Assembly: GCA_965644295.1 (NCBI GenBank)
Contig: CBFFRP010000058.1
Span: 239,561-303,560 of the forward strand
DNA: 64,000 nt
Reading direction: 5' to 3'
Origin: Paraphysomonas bandaiensis
Taxonomy: Eukaryota; Chrysophyceae
Shown here: positions 24,901-36,109 of the stretch, in pieces
Layout of the letters: each line of letters starts with the position of its first letter
Numbering within the stretch: the first letter of the stretch is position 1
The notes under the pieces: model-generated
Told to the model about the DNA's origin: nothing
Databases searched by the model: none
Seen by the model: only the letters and a program-made list of their open reading frames with translations
Translations under genes and position numbers: made by a program

Positions 24901-27900
24901 CATCTGTTATAAATAGTTGATGTATTGAAAGTGAACATGCCCCTAAGAAGTTACACAAAGAGACGTGGAAATCATAGTAGTTTCCAGGCTCAAGGAAATC
25001 AGAAGGAATAGGTGTTGGAGGACTCAAATCATAAGTTGACACGAAAAACTCATTCAGAAATCCAACTGAGGTCTCTTGACTGTATGCAACAACTGTAATG
25101 TTCTTCCAATTCCTCCCCCCAGAACCAGTAGAGGACAAGAGGTCCAGAATTACTTCGTCACACGGTCCAGAAACTTCAGGTGCAGTAACAACAACCACTG
25201 GTACGATGGGTGCTTCTGGAGCCGAAATCGAAACTGAAATCGTCGAAGGAACAGATTCCCATTGCATACACTCAGTGAGAGTTAAAAGACAAGAAGCTCT
25301 TAAAGTATTCTCCACAACAGTAATGTTGTCGCCAACATTAGCACGCACATGACCTCCCAGAGACATTAGGACAACAGAAGGAGAAGTCCACTCACAAACT
25401 GCATTTTCATCCCCAACAAAAGAAAATACTAGCGAACAAGTAAACATCGACGACTGGCCAGCCATGTCAGTTGAAGAATCGAACTTCAAAACGATGGACA
25501 GCCCTTCAGATGTAAATTCTGCTGACGATAACATAGGAACAGGTGGTTTCCCATTGGATGGTAGAAGCATAAAGTCGTTTCGTCCAGTGAATGCAATTTC
25601 ATATTCAGAGGCATCTTTACCACTGCTGGAAATGCTGACGCTATATCGGCCTGCAATTGAGCCCATCAATGCTACATACCGTATATTATCCCAAGAATGT
25701 GAATATATAACAACGCTAGTCGGGAAAAACATGGCAGTTGTCAAATTAGAATTGTCCATACTCTTCGCAGTGAAAGTCAATGAGAGAGGTGACGACGGAG
25801 CAGAATCAGCAGCAACAGTGAGAAACGAGAATACGTCAGTGTTCTCTAAATACGACACTCCAGCCAATGAGATCGATATTTTCTTGCAGCACAGGGTGCG
25901 GATAGTCTTTTTGTTCAACAACATATCAGAGTAAGAAGTTATAACGCCGTAGACACTTCTGGCCACGCAATACACATTATAATCAGTACTGGGTTGCAGA
26001 GTGCCAATCCTAAGTTCTGTGTACATCTCAGGATATTCAACGGCGGCAAAATTATTCTCAACAATGACAGAAGCAGTGGAGAGTGGTGGCGTGGAGAGCA
26101 CGTACACCCCACAGTACACTCTGCCCTCTTTTGAGAGCCTAGTAGTAATAGTTACTTCCGATCTCAATATGTCAACATCAAGATTTAAAATAATGGGGGG
26201 AGGAGAATGTGTTGGACTGAGGGTAAGCTCCGAAGTTGGTACGGCAGTCGTTGGGTGTGATGATGGACTTTGGGACGGGACAGAAGTAGGAAATAATGTG
26301 GGACTGCGAGTCGGTGAGAAAGATGGCTCAGCACTGGGAAGAGAAGATGGAACTCCTGATGGGTGTACAGTCGGGATCTGAGATGGGGCAGAGGAAGGAA
26401 GCACTGTGGGGAAGCCACTTGGAAGGCCTGTGGGTACATCAGACGGCTCTGAGCTAGGAATGACAGATGGCGTAGTGGATGGGATTTCCGACGGTACTGA
26501 AGAAGGTTGGCAAGTTGGCTGGCCGCTTGGCTGTAGAGTAGGATCTCCCGATGGAACGCAAGACGGCTGACTGCTTGGTATAACAGATGGTTGACTGGAA
26601 GGTTGCCCAGTCGGTATAATGGAAGGTTCAGAAGTTGGCTCCATTGATGGTTCACCAGAAGGACTTCCTGTTGGAAGACCAGTAGGCTGACCTGATGGCT
26701 TACCCGACGGCTGTCCTGACGGTTCACTTGTTGGTTCACCTGTGGGACCAGTTGGTTGACAGGTAGGTTCGCCAGTTGGTAGACCGGTAGGTTCACTAGT
26801 CGGCCGCCCCGAAGGTTGACTTGTTGGAACTCCAGTAGGGTCGCTCGTTGGTTTTCCTGAAGGAAATCCAGTAGGTTGGCCTGTTGGCAGGCCAGTTGGC
26901 AGACAAGACGGTTGGCCCGAAGGCCTACTACTTGGTTGGGTGGTGGGCACACCAGATGGCTGACCTGTGGGCTCACCGGATGGCCGACCTGTTGGTTTAC
27001 CAGAGGGGAATCCAGTCGGCTCACCAGAGGGTAAACCCGTGGGCTGACCAGACGGTTGACCCGAAGGCAGACCCGTAGGCTTAACGGACGGTTCACTTGT
27101 TGGATCACCAGATGGCAGGCCGGTTGGTTCACCCGAAGGTAGACCAGATGGTAGAAAAGTCGGCGCACCAGTGGGTTGACCTGTTGGCTCACCCGTGGGA
27201 CACCCCGTGGGCTCTCCGGAGGGTTGTCCTGTTGGCTCACTTGATGGTTTACCAGTGGGATGCCCACTAGGTTCCCCAGAAGGCTGGCCTGACGGATGAC
27301 TTGAAGGTTCACCAGATGGTTGTCCTGAAGGCTCACCCGTTGGTTGACCTGACGGCTCACCTGTTGGCTCACAGCTGGGATATCCAGTGGGTTCACCAGA
27401 TGGCAGACCAGTAGGTTGTCCTGAAGGCAAACCTGTTGGTTCGCCCGAAGGCTGACTTGTAGGCTGCCCAGATGGCTCACCTGTTGGCTCACCAGTAGGC
27501 TCACCGGTAGGCAGGCCCGTTGGTTCACCAGAGGGTAAACCCGTGGGATATCCTGTAGGCGAACCAGTGGGCTGGCTAGTGGGCAGCCCGGACGGCTGAC
27601 CTGAAGGTTCACCACTGGGTACACCAGTAGGTTGACATGTAGGTTGCCCTGACGGCTGACTTGTTGGTTGGCCTGAAGGCTGACTAGTAGGCTCACTAGA
27701 TGGTTCGCCACTGGGTTCACCAGTGGGCTGCCCGGATGGTTGACTTGTTGGTTGGCCCGTTGGTTCACCAGAGGGTAAACCCGTGGGGTATCCTGTCGGC
27801 GAACCAGTGGGCTGGCTAGTGGGCAGCCCGGACGGCTGACCTGAAGGTTCACCAGTAGGCTGACTTGTTGGTTCACCAGAGGGTAAACCCGTGGGATATC

Positions 27901-30900
27901 CAGTGGGCTGCCCGGATGGTTCACCTGTTGGCTCACCAGTGGGCTGACCAGAAGGCTGACTTGTTGGTTGGCGTGTTGGTTCACCAGAGGGTAAACCCGT
28001 GGGATATCCTGTGGGCGAACCAGTGGGCTGGCTAGTGGGCAGCCCGGACGGCTGACCTGAAGGTTCACCAGTAGGTTGACATGTAGGTTCACCAGAGGGT
28101 AAACCCGTGGGAAATCCAGTGGGCTGCCCGGATGGTTCACCTGTTGGCTCACCAGTGGGCTGACCAGAAGGCTGACTTGTTGGTTGGCATGTTGGTTCAC
28201 CAGAGGGTAAACCCGTGGGATATCCTGTCGGCGAACCAGTGGGCTGGCTAGTGGGCTGGCTAGTGGGCTGACCAGAAGGTTCACCTGTAGGCTGACTTGT
28301 TGGTTCACCAGAGGGTAAACCCGTGGGATATCCAGTGGGCTGCCCGGATGGTTCACCTGTTGGCTCACCAGTGGGCTGACCAGAAGGCTGACTTGTTGGT
28401 TGGCGTGTTGGTTCACCAGAGGGTAAACCCGTGGGATTTCCTGTGGGCGAACTCGTGGGTTGACTTGTAGGTTGACCTGTTGGCTCACCGGTAGGCTGAC
28501 TTGTTGGTTGACTTGTTGGTTCACCAGAGGGTATACCCGTGGGATATCCAGTGGGCGCACTAGTGGGCTGGCTAGTGGGCAGACCGGTAGGCTGACTTGT
28601 TGGTTCACCAGAGGGTAAACCCGTGGGATATCCTGTCGGCGAACCAGTGGGCTGGCTAGTGGGCAGCCCAGACGGCTGACCTGAAGGTTCACCAGTAGGC
28701 TGACTTGTTGGTTCACCAGAGGGTAAACCCGTGGGAAATCCAGTGGGCTGCCCAGATGGTTCACCTGTTGGCTCACTAGTAGGCTCACTTGTTGGTTGGC
28801 CCGTTGGTTCACCAGAGGGTAAACCCGTGGGATATCCTGTGGGCGAACCAGTGGGCTGGCTAGTGGGCAGCCCGGATGGCTGACCTGTAGGTTCACCAGT
28901 AGGTTGACCTGACGGCTGACTTGTCGGCACACTACTGGGACATCCCGTAGGTTCGCCAGATGGCTGAGAAGTAGGAAGTCCTGTTGGTTGACCCGTAGGC
29001 TGAGTAGGCTGACTTGTTGGTTCACCAGAGGGTAAACCCGTGGGATATCCAGTGGGCTGTCCGGATGGTTCACCTGTAGGCTCACCAGTAGGTTTACCAG
29101 TAGGCTGGCTAGTGGGCAGCCCGGATGGCTGACCTGTAGGTTCACCAGTAGGTTGACCCGACGGCTCACTTGTTGGCACACTACTGGGACATCCCGTAGG
29201 TTCGCCAGATGGCTGAGAAGTAGGAAGTCCTGTTGGTTGACCCGTAGGCTGAGTAGGCTGACTTGTTGGTTCACCAGAGGGTAAACCCGTGGGATATCCA
29301 GTGGGCTGTCCGGATGGTTCACCTGTAGGTTCACCAGTAGGCTTACCAGTAGGCTGGCTAGTGGGCAGCCCAGATGGCTGACCTGTAGGTTCACCAGTAG
29401 GCTTACCAGTAGGCTGGCCCGTTGGTTCACCAGAGGGTAAACCCGTGGGATATCCAGTAGGCTGACCCGTAGGCTGAGTAGGCTGACCTGTTGGTTGACC
29501 CGAAGGCTGACCTGAAGGTTTACTAGAGGGTGAGCCAGTGGGATATCCAGTAGGCTGACCCGTAGGCTGAGTAGGCTGACTTGTTGGTTCACTAGAGGGT
29601 GAGCCAGTGGGATATCCAGTAGGCTGACCCGTAGGCTGAGTAGGCTGACCTGTTGGTTCACCCGTAGGCTGAGTAGGTTGACCTGTTGGTAGAGCAGTCG
29701 GTTCAACCGTAGGTTGTCCCGAAGGATCAGGAAGTGTGCATGCGTCAGTATTGCTGGTTAGCCAGAACGTTGTCAATGAAGATATGCTACAAAGTTCCGA
29801 TGGAAATGACCCGTTCATACTGTTGCCTTCCAGTCGTAATACCCTGAGGTCTGTTAAGGCGGTCAATTCACTGGGAAGTGCCCCGGAAAGTGAATTGTCC
29901 TGCAGTAGTAGCTCTTCCAATTTAGAAAGATCTCCCAGATACGAGGGTACTGCCCCACCAAGAGAATTACCACTCATTTCCAGAACAACTAGTTTCGAGA
30001 GGCTGCCCATTGATGACGGTAAGGAGCCAGTTAATAAGTTCGCCATAAGCTTTAACTCAGATAGTTTAGATACGGAATCAAATATATCCGGTACACTTCC
30101 GTGCAAGGAATTTTCCATCAGAGAAAGTACACTCAATTTAGTCAACGATGCAAAGTGCGTTGGTATTGAGCCCGTGAACAAATTATCTTCTAGCGCCAAA
30201 AGCGTCAAATCCGTCCAGCTGCCTATATACGTCGGTAACGTGCCACTAAAAGAATTCCATTTCGCCGAAAAAGTTTCCAAATTTAATGTACTTAATGATA
30301 CCGGCAAATTGCCAGTAAACGAATTTTTGTCCAGATAAAGTTTGGTAAGTTGAGACATACTGGAAAACATATCTGGCAAACTCGAATCGAGCAAATTTTG
30401 GTGAACTTGAATTTGTTTGAGTAGACTTAAGCAACCAATGGTACTGGGAAGTGTTCCACTAAATGAGTTGTATTTTAGGAATAAGAAGCTCAACTCTGTA
30501 AGAGAGCCTATATTGGATGGCAAAGTACCAGAGATACCGTAGTTAGAAAGATCAATTTTTGTAATGACACCGTTTGTGCAGAATATACCATTCCAGTTAT
30601 TGCATTTATTAGCTGTTTTAGAACAGCCCCACTGTGCTCCTGCTTTAGTTTCAACATTTGACGCAGATATCAGATCACATAAGAAAGTGTCCTCAAGACT
30701 ACTATACGTTGCTGTCCCTACAAAATAGTAATAATAAACATGAGATGAAATCATATATATATACATGTATATACATGTATATAAGATATCTATTGACTCT
30801 TACTATACATAATCATATGCAGTACAATGAAACATATACTGTTAAGTACCTGTCTGCAAGGTATATATTACAAGTAGAACAAACAACGATGTTATCCAAG

Positions 30901-30907
30901 AATTCAT
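18960..30907 (-). CDS. Giant LRR / PT-repeat / REJ-like multi-membrane surface protein
   Basis: Twelve exons: 30907-30850, 30717-22148, 22090-21966, 21904-21671, 21617-21559, 21513-21452, 21398-21231, 21180-20359, 20310-20285, 20230-20110, 20068-20003 and 19952-18960. They join to 3,767 residues. Exon 1 encodes a signal peptide (MNSWITSLFVLLVIYTLQT). Exon 2 encodes: LRRs of the plant-receptor type (CNNWNGIFC cap, then LPSNIGSLTELSFLFLKYN; about residues 50-345); PTGQPTGEPS-type repeats (about 353-1517); Fn3-, REJ- and PKD-like beta domains (about 1600-2300; SGPCDEVILDLLSSTGSGG); two Cys-rich EGF-like segments (about 2400-2540); and a Cys-rich end reminiscent of a GPS site. Later exons give membrane segments near residue 2910, in exons 6, 8, 10 and 11, and near 3575-3615, with a Cys-rich loop in exon 7. 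It recalls polycystin-1 or adhesion receptors, but no PLAT domain or channel pore was seen. The tail is acidic and Ser-rich. Likely a plasma-membrane adhesion or sensing protein. Confidence 0.82.
26225..29715 (-). repeat. Pro-Thr/Ser tetrapeptide-repeat coding array
   Basis: About 3.5 kb within exon 2 of the giant gene encodes tandem four-residue units P-T/S-G/S-x (PTGQ, PTGE, PSGL, PTSQ), a 12-bp DNA period. Longer blocks recur, such as PTGYPTGLPSGEPTSQPTGE, giving a higher-order pattern. The repeat would form an extended, probably O-glycosylated stalk. PT stalks of this kind are common in stramenopile surface proteins. Confidence 0.95.
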
Positions 30908-31180
30908 TGATATCAAATGCATCAACTACTTCAGTAACATTCAACTATATCATACTTGATACTTTATAGTAAACTTATAGTGATAAACTCATACATGCAT
31001 TAATTTGATGTTAGTAATATGCATTCTAGACATATCGATCATTCGAATACCACACACTCATGTTGCATGCATTGCATGCATGCTGCTGTATGGGACAAAT
31101 AAGACCAACGAAAAGAGATTTCCTAAATTGGACAAATACAAAAAAAAAACTACACACACACTACTGTACATACTGTACAT

Positions 31181-31257
31181 GGGGTGGTTGTGCAAATCGA
31201 TTTCATCGATTTGTTCATCGATTTGGTCATCGTTTTTTTCAGTGAAAAGTTCGATGA
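31181..31257 (+). repeat. Left terminal inverted repeat of Harbinger-like element
   Basis: It pairs with 34942-35018 in inverse orientation. The outer 14 bases, GGGGTGGTTGTGCA, are identical, and so are the inner 31 bases starting TCATCGTTTTTTTCAGTGAA. Confidence 0.9.
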
Positions 31258-31332
31258 AATGCGAGTTTCAAAAAAGGTGGTTGTGCAAACTGTTTTGATG
31301 ACCGGACTGATGATTTTTTTGATGATAAAGCT

Positions 31333-31380
31333 CTTCACTTCATCAAAACATTCGAAATTGATCATTTTGATGAAGTGAAG
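31333..31380. repeat. Hairpin with 16-bp perfect arms
   Basis: CTTCACTTCATCAAAA and its exact inverse complement are separated by 16 bases. It lies just inside the left end of the Harbinger-like element and could be part of the subterminal transposase-binding region. Confidence 0.8.
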
Positions 31381-31810
31381 TGTCATATATGCAACTGAAC
31401 ATGACGTTCTTTAATTTGGACACTGCTTTATTCATTGGGTCATACTTGTCTGAGGTCTACCTGAATTCATCGAAATCATTGAATTTGATAGGTTCAAATC
31501 TCAGCTCAAAGTATGTCAATTTTGTGTCTGTAAAGAAGTCATTATCCATAACTAGTTATGAGAAATCTTGACATTAGTGGGTATTTCTGTACTCTTTGGG
31601 AGTTTCTTGATCTATCCCCCACCGATTTCACCGAAAGTACTGCACACTTGTCTCAAGGGTGCACAGCCTAATAGTCCAATTTTGGAAAATCACGTCGTGG
31701 CACTGCACGTAATCAAGGACAAAAGCTTATATGTAAGTATTCTGTATGTATTATCTCTTTCTTTAGGCCTTATTTAATGCACTACATGTAGACATCATCG
31801 AAATTACTAT

Positions 31811-33129
31811 ATGAGAGTGGAACGGAGACCAGCTAAATATACTTCGAAACGTCGTCGCCATGAGTCGATTACTAGACTGGAAATGCAACAATTAAGTTGG
31901 TATACCAATTCAGCCGCGTTATTTTTGATCATGTCAGTTACCTCACAATCAGAAAGGGACCAATTCTTGTTCTCTGTACTATTCCTCTGCTGCTACATGA
32001 AGAGGGAAAACCTGCGGTGGGTTGACCACTTCCCATTGCAAGCGGTTCCACAGAAGTTATACACAATCAATTCATTTGACGATAATGATTGCTACAGACT
32101 CTTGAGATTTCGAAAGGGTCAGCTACGAAAACTGTTTACGGGGCTTGGTGTTTATAATCTTCCGGAGTGGGTGGTGATTGATGAAAGCTCACGCAACATT
32201 TATCATCGTGAAATGGCGTTTTTGGTCTTGTTATTTCGTTATGCTACTGCCGGTACGTTTTTCAAAATGTTCCTTGATGGCTGGGGAGATGAGTCCGTGG
32301 TATGTCGTGCATTCAACTTTGCTTCCTACTACCTGCATGAGCAACGTGGGCATCTAGTCCGTAATGATCTGCGTAGAGCATCTGCTAGATTTCCTGAATT
32401 CAACAATGCCATTCGGCGCCGAGTGATTAATAAAATTGGAAACGACCAACCGCTCCCACGCGATGCAGTTTGCATGGCACTCCTCATGGATGGCACTAGA
32501 CGAGATATCGCGGAGCCAGTGGATATTGATATCGAAGCGAGCTCATATTGTGGTTATTCAGGCACCCACTGTGTAGGCTACCTCTCGTTAGTAGATCCTA
32601 CTGGTATGTGTGATAGATATGTTGACTACATATATAATTCCAACAAAATTTAGGTATATGCTGCTATACTGCAGGGCCGCTACCTGGTCGAGATCCGGAT
32701 CATGTGTACGTCCGAGATTGTGGCGTTAATGGCGACCTCTGCAATGCACAATTGGGCCAGCCGATACAGTATTGGGCGTATGGAGACCGATTATTTAATG
32801 ATGATTCTCACATTCGAGCTGCCCCGAGAAGTAGCAGGTGGTATGTCGTTCCCGCAGCATTACAAGAGGAGCATAGACCCCTTCGCAGCGTACGGTGTGC
32901 AATAGAAATTTTCTTTGGCATGATCATCGTTTTATGGAAATTTGCTGACTACAATGACGCCGCGAAAGTAATACTTTGCCCTGTAGGTAGACATTATTTG
33001 AATTTAGTGTTGCTAACGAATTGCGATGTTGCTCTTAACGGTAGCGATATTGCCCAGATGTTTGATTTGTCACCACCAACATTGCAAGATTATTTATCGT
33101 TTGAATGGAATGATGACATCAATAGGTGA
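31811..33129 (+). CDS. Harbinger-type DDE transposase
   Basis: Two exons (31811-32603 and 32675-33129; 71-nt intron) join to 415 residues. Features fit the DDE_Tnp_4 fold: a helical N-terminal part; a first Asp in ALLMDGTRRDI (Asp227); a second in QYWAYGDRLFNDDSHIRA, corresponding to the GDxGY region; and a Glu in RSVRCAIEIFFGMIIVLWKF, corresponding to the final vE--fG-lk block. Splicing joins VDPTG to PLPGRDPDHVYVRDCG without frame loss. The ORF has no internal stop. It is flanked by long inverted termini, so the protein may be active. Confidence 0.75.
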
Positions 33130-33560
33130 ATTAGTTTTGTCACACCTGATCGCATAGTAGAGTAGCTGATAGTAGTATTGGCGAAGAATATGTCATTTCG
33201 CATTTGGTCTATTATTGCATGATATTAACTTTGGATCCTTTGAGTGTAGCTGCCTGTCATTAATTACTTAGCTGATGTGAAAAACTATTTTATAATAATG
33301 TCTTGGTTAATTAACAATATACTGACACTAGTCCTCAATGTGATGATAAAATGAGGTAAAGTGATTTTACCAGGTTCGGATAAAAGATACTAAAAGTAAC
33401 ATTGCTGTATATATAAATCAAGTAAGTACAGAAAAAACGCTAATTTAATTAAAATTGCTATAAGAGTTAAATTTCCACAGAAATAGCAGTATAAGCTACA
33501 ACTACCTCCTCATGAGAAGATTCTCGTTAATTTGAGAGTAGTCTTGAGCAGATATAACAA

Positions 33561-34728
33561 CTAGAAATATTCATCCATTATACGCTTTCTTTGAGTCTCG
33601 TACTCACTCTTTGTCATCTTCAGATCAGTATTTTCAAAAGCTTCATCCAGGCGCTGTAGTCTCTCAAATAAGGTCGGCTTCTGTTCACATGAAGCAGGGA
33701 CTGCTGCCATACTTGAGGCACTTATTCGCTCCATCGAAAACTTAATGGCTTCATTGAGTTGGTCTGCAGACGACTTTATAACGTCGATGTCTTGTGACGA
33801 AGACGCTGCTGACGATGACATAGCCACAGCATCAGACCCTTTCTTATTAGCTGCTTTGTCTCGTCTGGACTGTCGCTTTCCATATAAATCTTCATATTCT
33901 TGTTTCTTTTTCTTCGATCTACTTGGTGCCGTTTCTTGAAAAAGTTGAAATTCTCTTTCCCTTTTTTCAGCGCGCTCTCGAGCTTTTGCCATTCTATTTG
34001 GGGTGTAATAATTGGAACCATCAACAATTGCATCGTAACTCTCTTCATACTGTGTTCTACCGGTATCATTAATACTACTTTCTGATGAAGGATGCATGTA
34101 GGAAGTCATAGCTGCTTCTTTCAGCCTGCTATCACCTGCTGATTTGGAAGCTCTTTCGTATTCCGCTCTGGCCAGCCGAATATTCTACAGTACCAATCAG
34201 TCGTCATATATATATACATATCAAGTATTAACTTACCCTATACTGCTGCTTGGTATAATCCCTCTCATCGGGTTTATCATCTTCCGTCATCAAAGTGAAT
34301 GGTTCCCTTGATTCGTCGCTCACCAAGTTGCCAATGCTTTTGTAAAATAATCGAAGGAATTCCTCATGATCCGACTGTGAAAGACATCTGAGGGTTCGTC
34401 CCGATATGGAGAGATCTTCTTTCAGTTCAACGTGGAATTCCATGTTTTCTTTATACTTCTCCATGAACTCGCAAACCTTCGCCATTTTCTTCTGAAGTTC
34501 GGGAACCTTCAGGTGTTGTAAACATTCGAGTTTGGAGCTTTGACTCCATTTTTCTACAAGAGATTGTCGTTTACTGGTTATATCAACTACGAAGTTCCAC
34601 GGCCTTTCGTAACGAGGCAAACTCAATAAGCAATTTAGGAATGTGATCCAGGAATGATAGTTCCAGACCATTTTGGGAGGAGGTTCATTCGTTGGTACAA
34701 CATCTAGTGCTTCCTGAGAATCTGCCAT
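33561..34728 (-). CDS. Second protein of the Harbinger-like transposon
   Basis: Two exons (34728-34237 and 34184-33561; 52-nt intron) join to 371 residues. The N-terminal half (MADSQEALDVV, then VWNYHSWITFLNCLLSLPRY) contains Trp and helical segments. The C-terminal half is highly charged, with coiled-coil potential (KARERAEKREREFQLFQE) and basic runs (SRSKKKK). In Harbinger elements the second ORF is often a Myb/SANT-like helper that brings the transposase to the DNA; I do not see a clear Myb signature, so that role is inferred from position. It lies wholly inside the element and converges on the transposase gene. Confidence 0.65.
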
Positions 34729-34941
34729 GTTATTGTGGTGCCACTCTGTTTAAAATTATTGACTTATAATGAATTTGATATGCAATATTGTTGCAATTTA
34801 ATAGAAAGATATTAAGTGTTGGACTGACATCCATATCTTGTTGCATAAATATTTTGATGACTTTTTCGATGAAATCATTTCTATAAAATGGATTTTGCAC
34901 AACGTATTTTACATTTTTTACCAGATTGTTCATCGATTTGG

Positions 34942-35018
34942 TCATCGAACTTTTCACTGAAAAAAACGATGATCAAATTGATGAACAAATCGATAAAATC
35001 GACATGCACAACCACCCC
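34942..35018 (-). repeat. Right terminal inverted repeat of Harbinger-like element
   Basis: It is the inverse complement of 31181-31257 with about five mismatches. It is followed directly by CAT, the presumed target duplication. Confidence 0.9.
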
Positions 35019-35023
35019 CATAT

Positions 35024-35149
35024 TGTGGCATGAAACCCTGCATTTTTGTATAAACCTCGGGTTTTAGCTTGATCTCCAAGTTTCAGTCTATAACTCTTCA
35101 GGATCGTGTTTGTAGTCCTTTGGCAGCAGTTTCATTATGCTGCTGGCGT
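35024..35149 (+). repeat. Dispersed element family 2, copy 1
   Basis: It starts TGTGGCATGAAACCCTGC and shares ggttttag, cttcaggatcgtg and ggcag...ttcat blocks, in order, with 61723-61853. In the second copy the ends are inverted (TGGCATGAA and TTCATGCCA), so this is probably a small non-autonomous DNA element. It abuts the right end of the Harbinger-like element. Confidence 0.65.
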
Positions 35150-35557
35150 CTATATACGAACGCACTTGGCTGGAGCTTGACAGCAGTGCTTATCTAGAAA
35201 CATTATAAGGAACAATCTTCCTAGCATGATATTTCTTCCTAAAAATATTGCTGGAAAAAGCTTCTGATAGATCTAAGAACATTTTCGGCGACATTTTGCC
35301 AGCACTATTATAAGTTTCATTTTTCACAGCAAATTACTCCGTTATACTTATACAGTTTGAAGAGAATGTGTTGGCCAACTCATAGTACATCTCATAGTTT
35401 AACAACCATTATGATACACTGAAGTCAGTCATAATTAACACCTCATGAGATGGGGAATAAATATACCACTCGATATGGAGTTGGAGTGTATCATTGGAGA
35501 GCACATGAACTTGTATGAATAGTAAGGATACCTTTGAAGATCTCTCTGATGAACAGA
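35150..35557. other. Unassigned intergenic DNA
   Basis: No gene or repeat is recognised between dispersed element 2 and the microsatellite. Confidence 0.4.
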
Positions 35558-35575
35558 CATACATACATACATACA

Positions 35576-35607
<32 letters not shown>

Positions 35608-35713
35608 CATACATACATACATACATACATACATACATACATACATACATACATACATACATACATACATACATACATACATACATACATACATACATAC
35701 ATACATACATACA
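35558..35713. repeat. (ACAT)n microsatellite
   Basis: About 155 bp of ACAT units with one interruption near 35604. It abuts a small palindromic element on its right. Confidence 0.95.
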
Positions 35714-35844
35714 GGGATGGTTGCATATCGATTTTATTATTATTTCAATGAAAAGTCATCGTTTTTTCATTAAAAAGTCACTTTTTTCACTTTTTCACTG
35801 AAAAAGATGACTTTTCAATGAAATAATTGATATCCACTCCTGTA
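35714..35844. repeat. Palindromic MITE-like element related to the Harbinger termini
   Basis: The ends are inverted: GGGATGGTTGCATATCGATT with TTTCAATGAAAAGTCATC on the left, and GATGACTTTTCAATGAAAT with ATTGATATCCACTCC on the right. The GATGGTTGCA...ATCGATTT start and the GTTTTTTCA...GAAAA tracts recall the 31181-35018 terminal repeat. It could be a non-autonomous derivative of the same superfamily. Confidence 0.6.
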
Positions 35845-36109
35845 CACTACACTACATAAATACAAGAATCGAATACTGAGCCAATGCTTTCCTGATTCTC
35901 AATGATGATTGGTCTAGCGCTCAGTCTCGTTTAGATGAGCAGCAGTTCATGGAGCGTATACGGCAGACTCCATACATTAATATGTAGAGTATGAAGAGTA
36001 TGAAGCAGAAGAATTCTTCAAGAATATTCATAAATATCGTCACTCCTTCGCAGAGACTTTGGATTTAGTGACTGTGTGGCTGTCAGACGCGCAAACTCAT
36101 CGACATTCG

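Larger units (their letters stand above)
31181..35018 (+). mobile_element. PIF/Harbinger-like DNA transposon, apparently complete
   Basis: The 3,838-bp element starts GGGGTGGTTGTGCA and ends with its inverse complement. The 77-bp terminal inverted repeats (31181-31257 and 34942-35018) differ at about five positions. It is flanked by a 3-bp direct repeat, CAT (31178-31180 and 35019-35021); a 3-bp target duplication fits Harbinger elements, though TWA is the usual one. Further ATCGATTTG-type repeats lie just inside both ends. It holds a spliced transposase gene (31811-33129, plus) and a second spliced gene (33561-34728, minus), convergently arranged. Harbinger elements need a transposase and a DNA-binding helper, and the two-gene layout agrees. 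Confidence 0.85.

Noticed and set aside
26185-29706. 1,173-codon ORF overlapping the PT-repeat region
   Set aside because: It is another frame of the same 12-bp periodic DNA on the same strand. The spliced frame with signal peptide, LRR and downstream domains is the real one.
31480-31510. ggttcaaatct resembling a tRNA T-loop
   Set aside because: No acceptor stem, anticodon arm or D-loop pairing can be drawn around it, and it lies within the Harbinger-like element. No tRNA or rRNA gene was recognised anywhere in the window.
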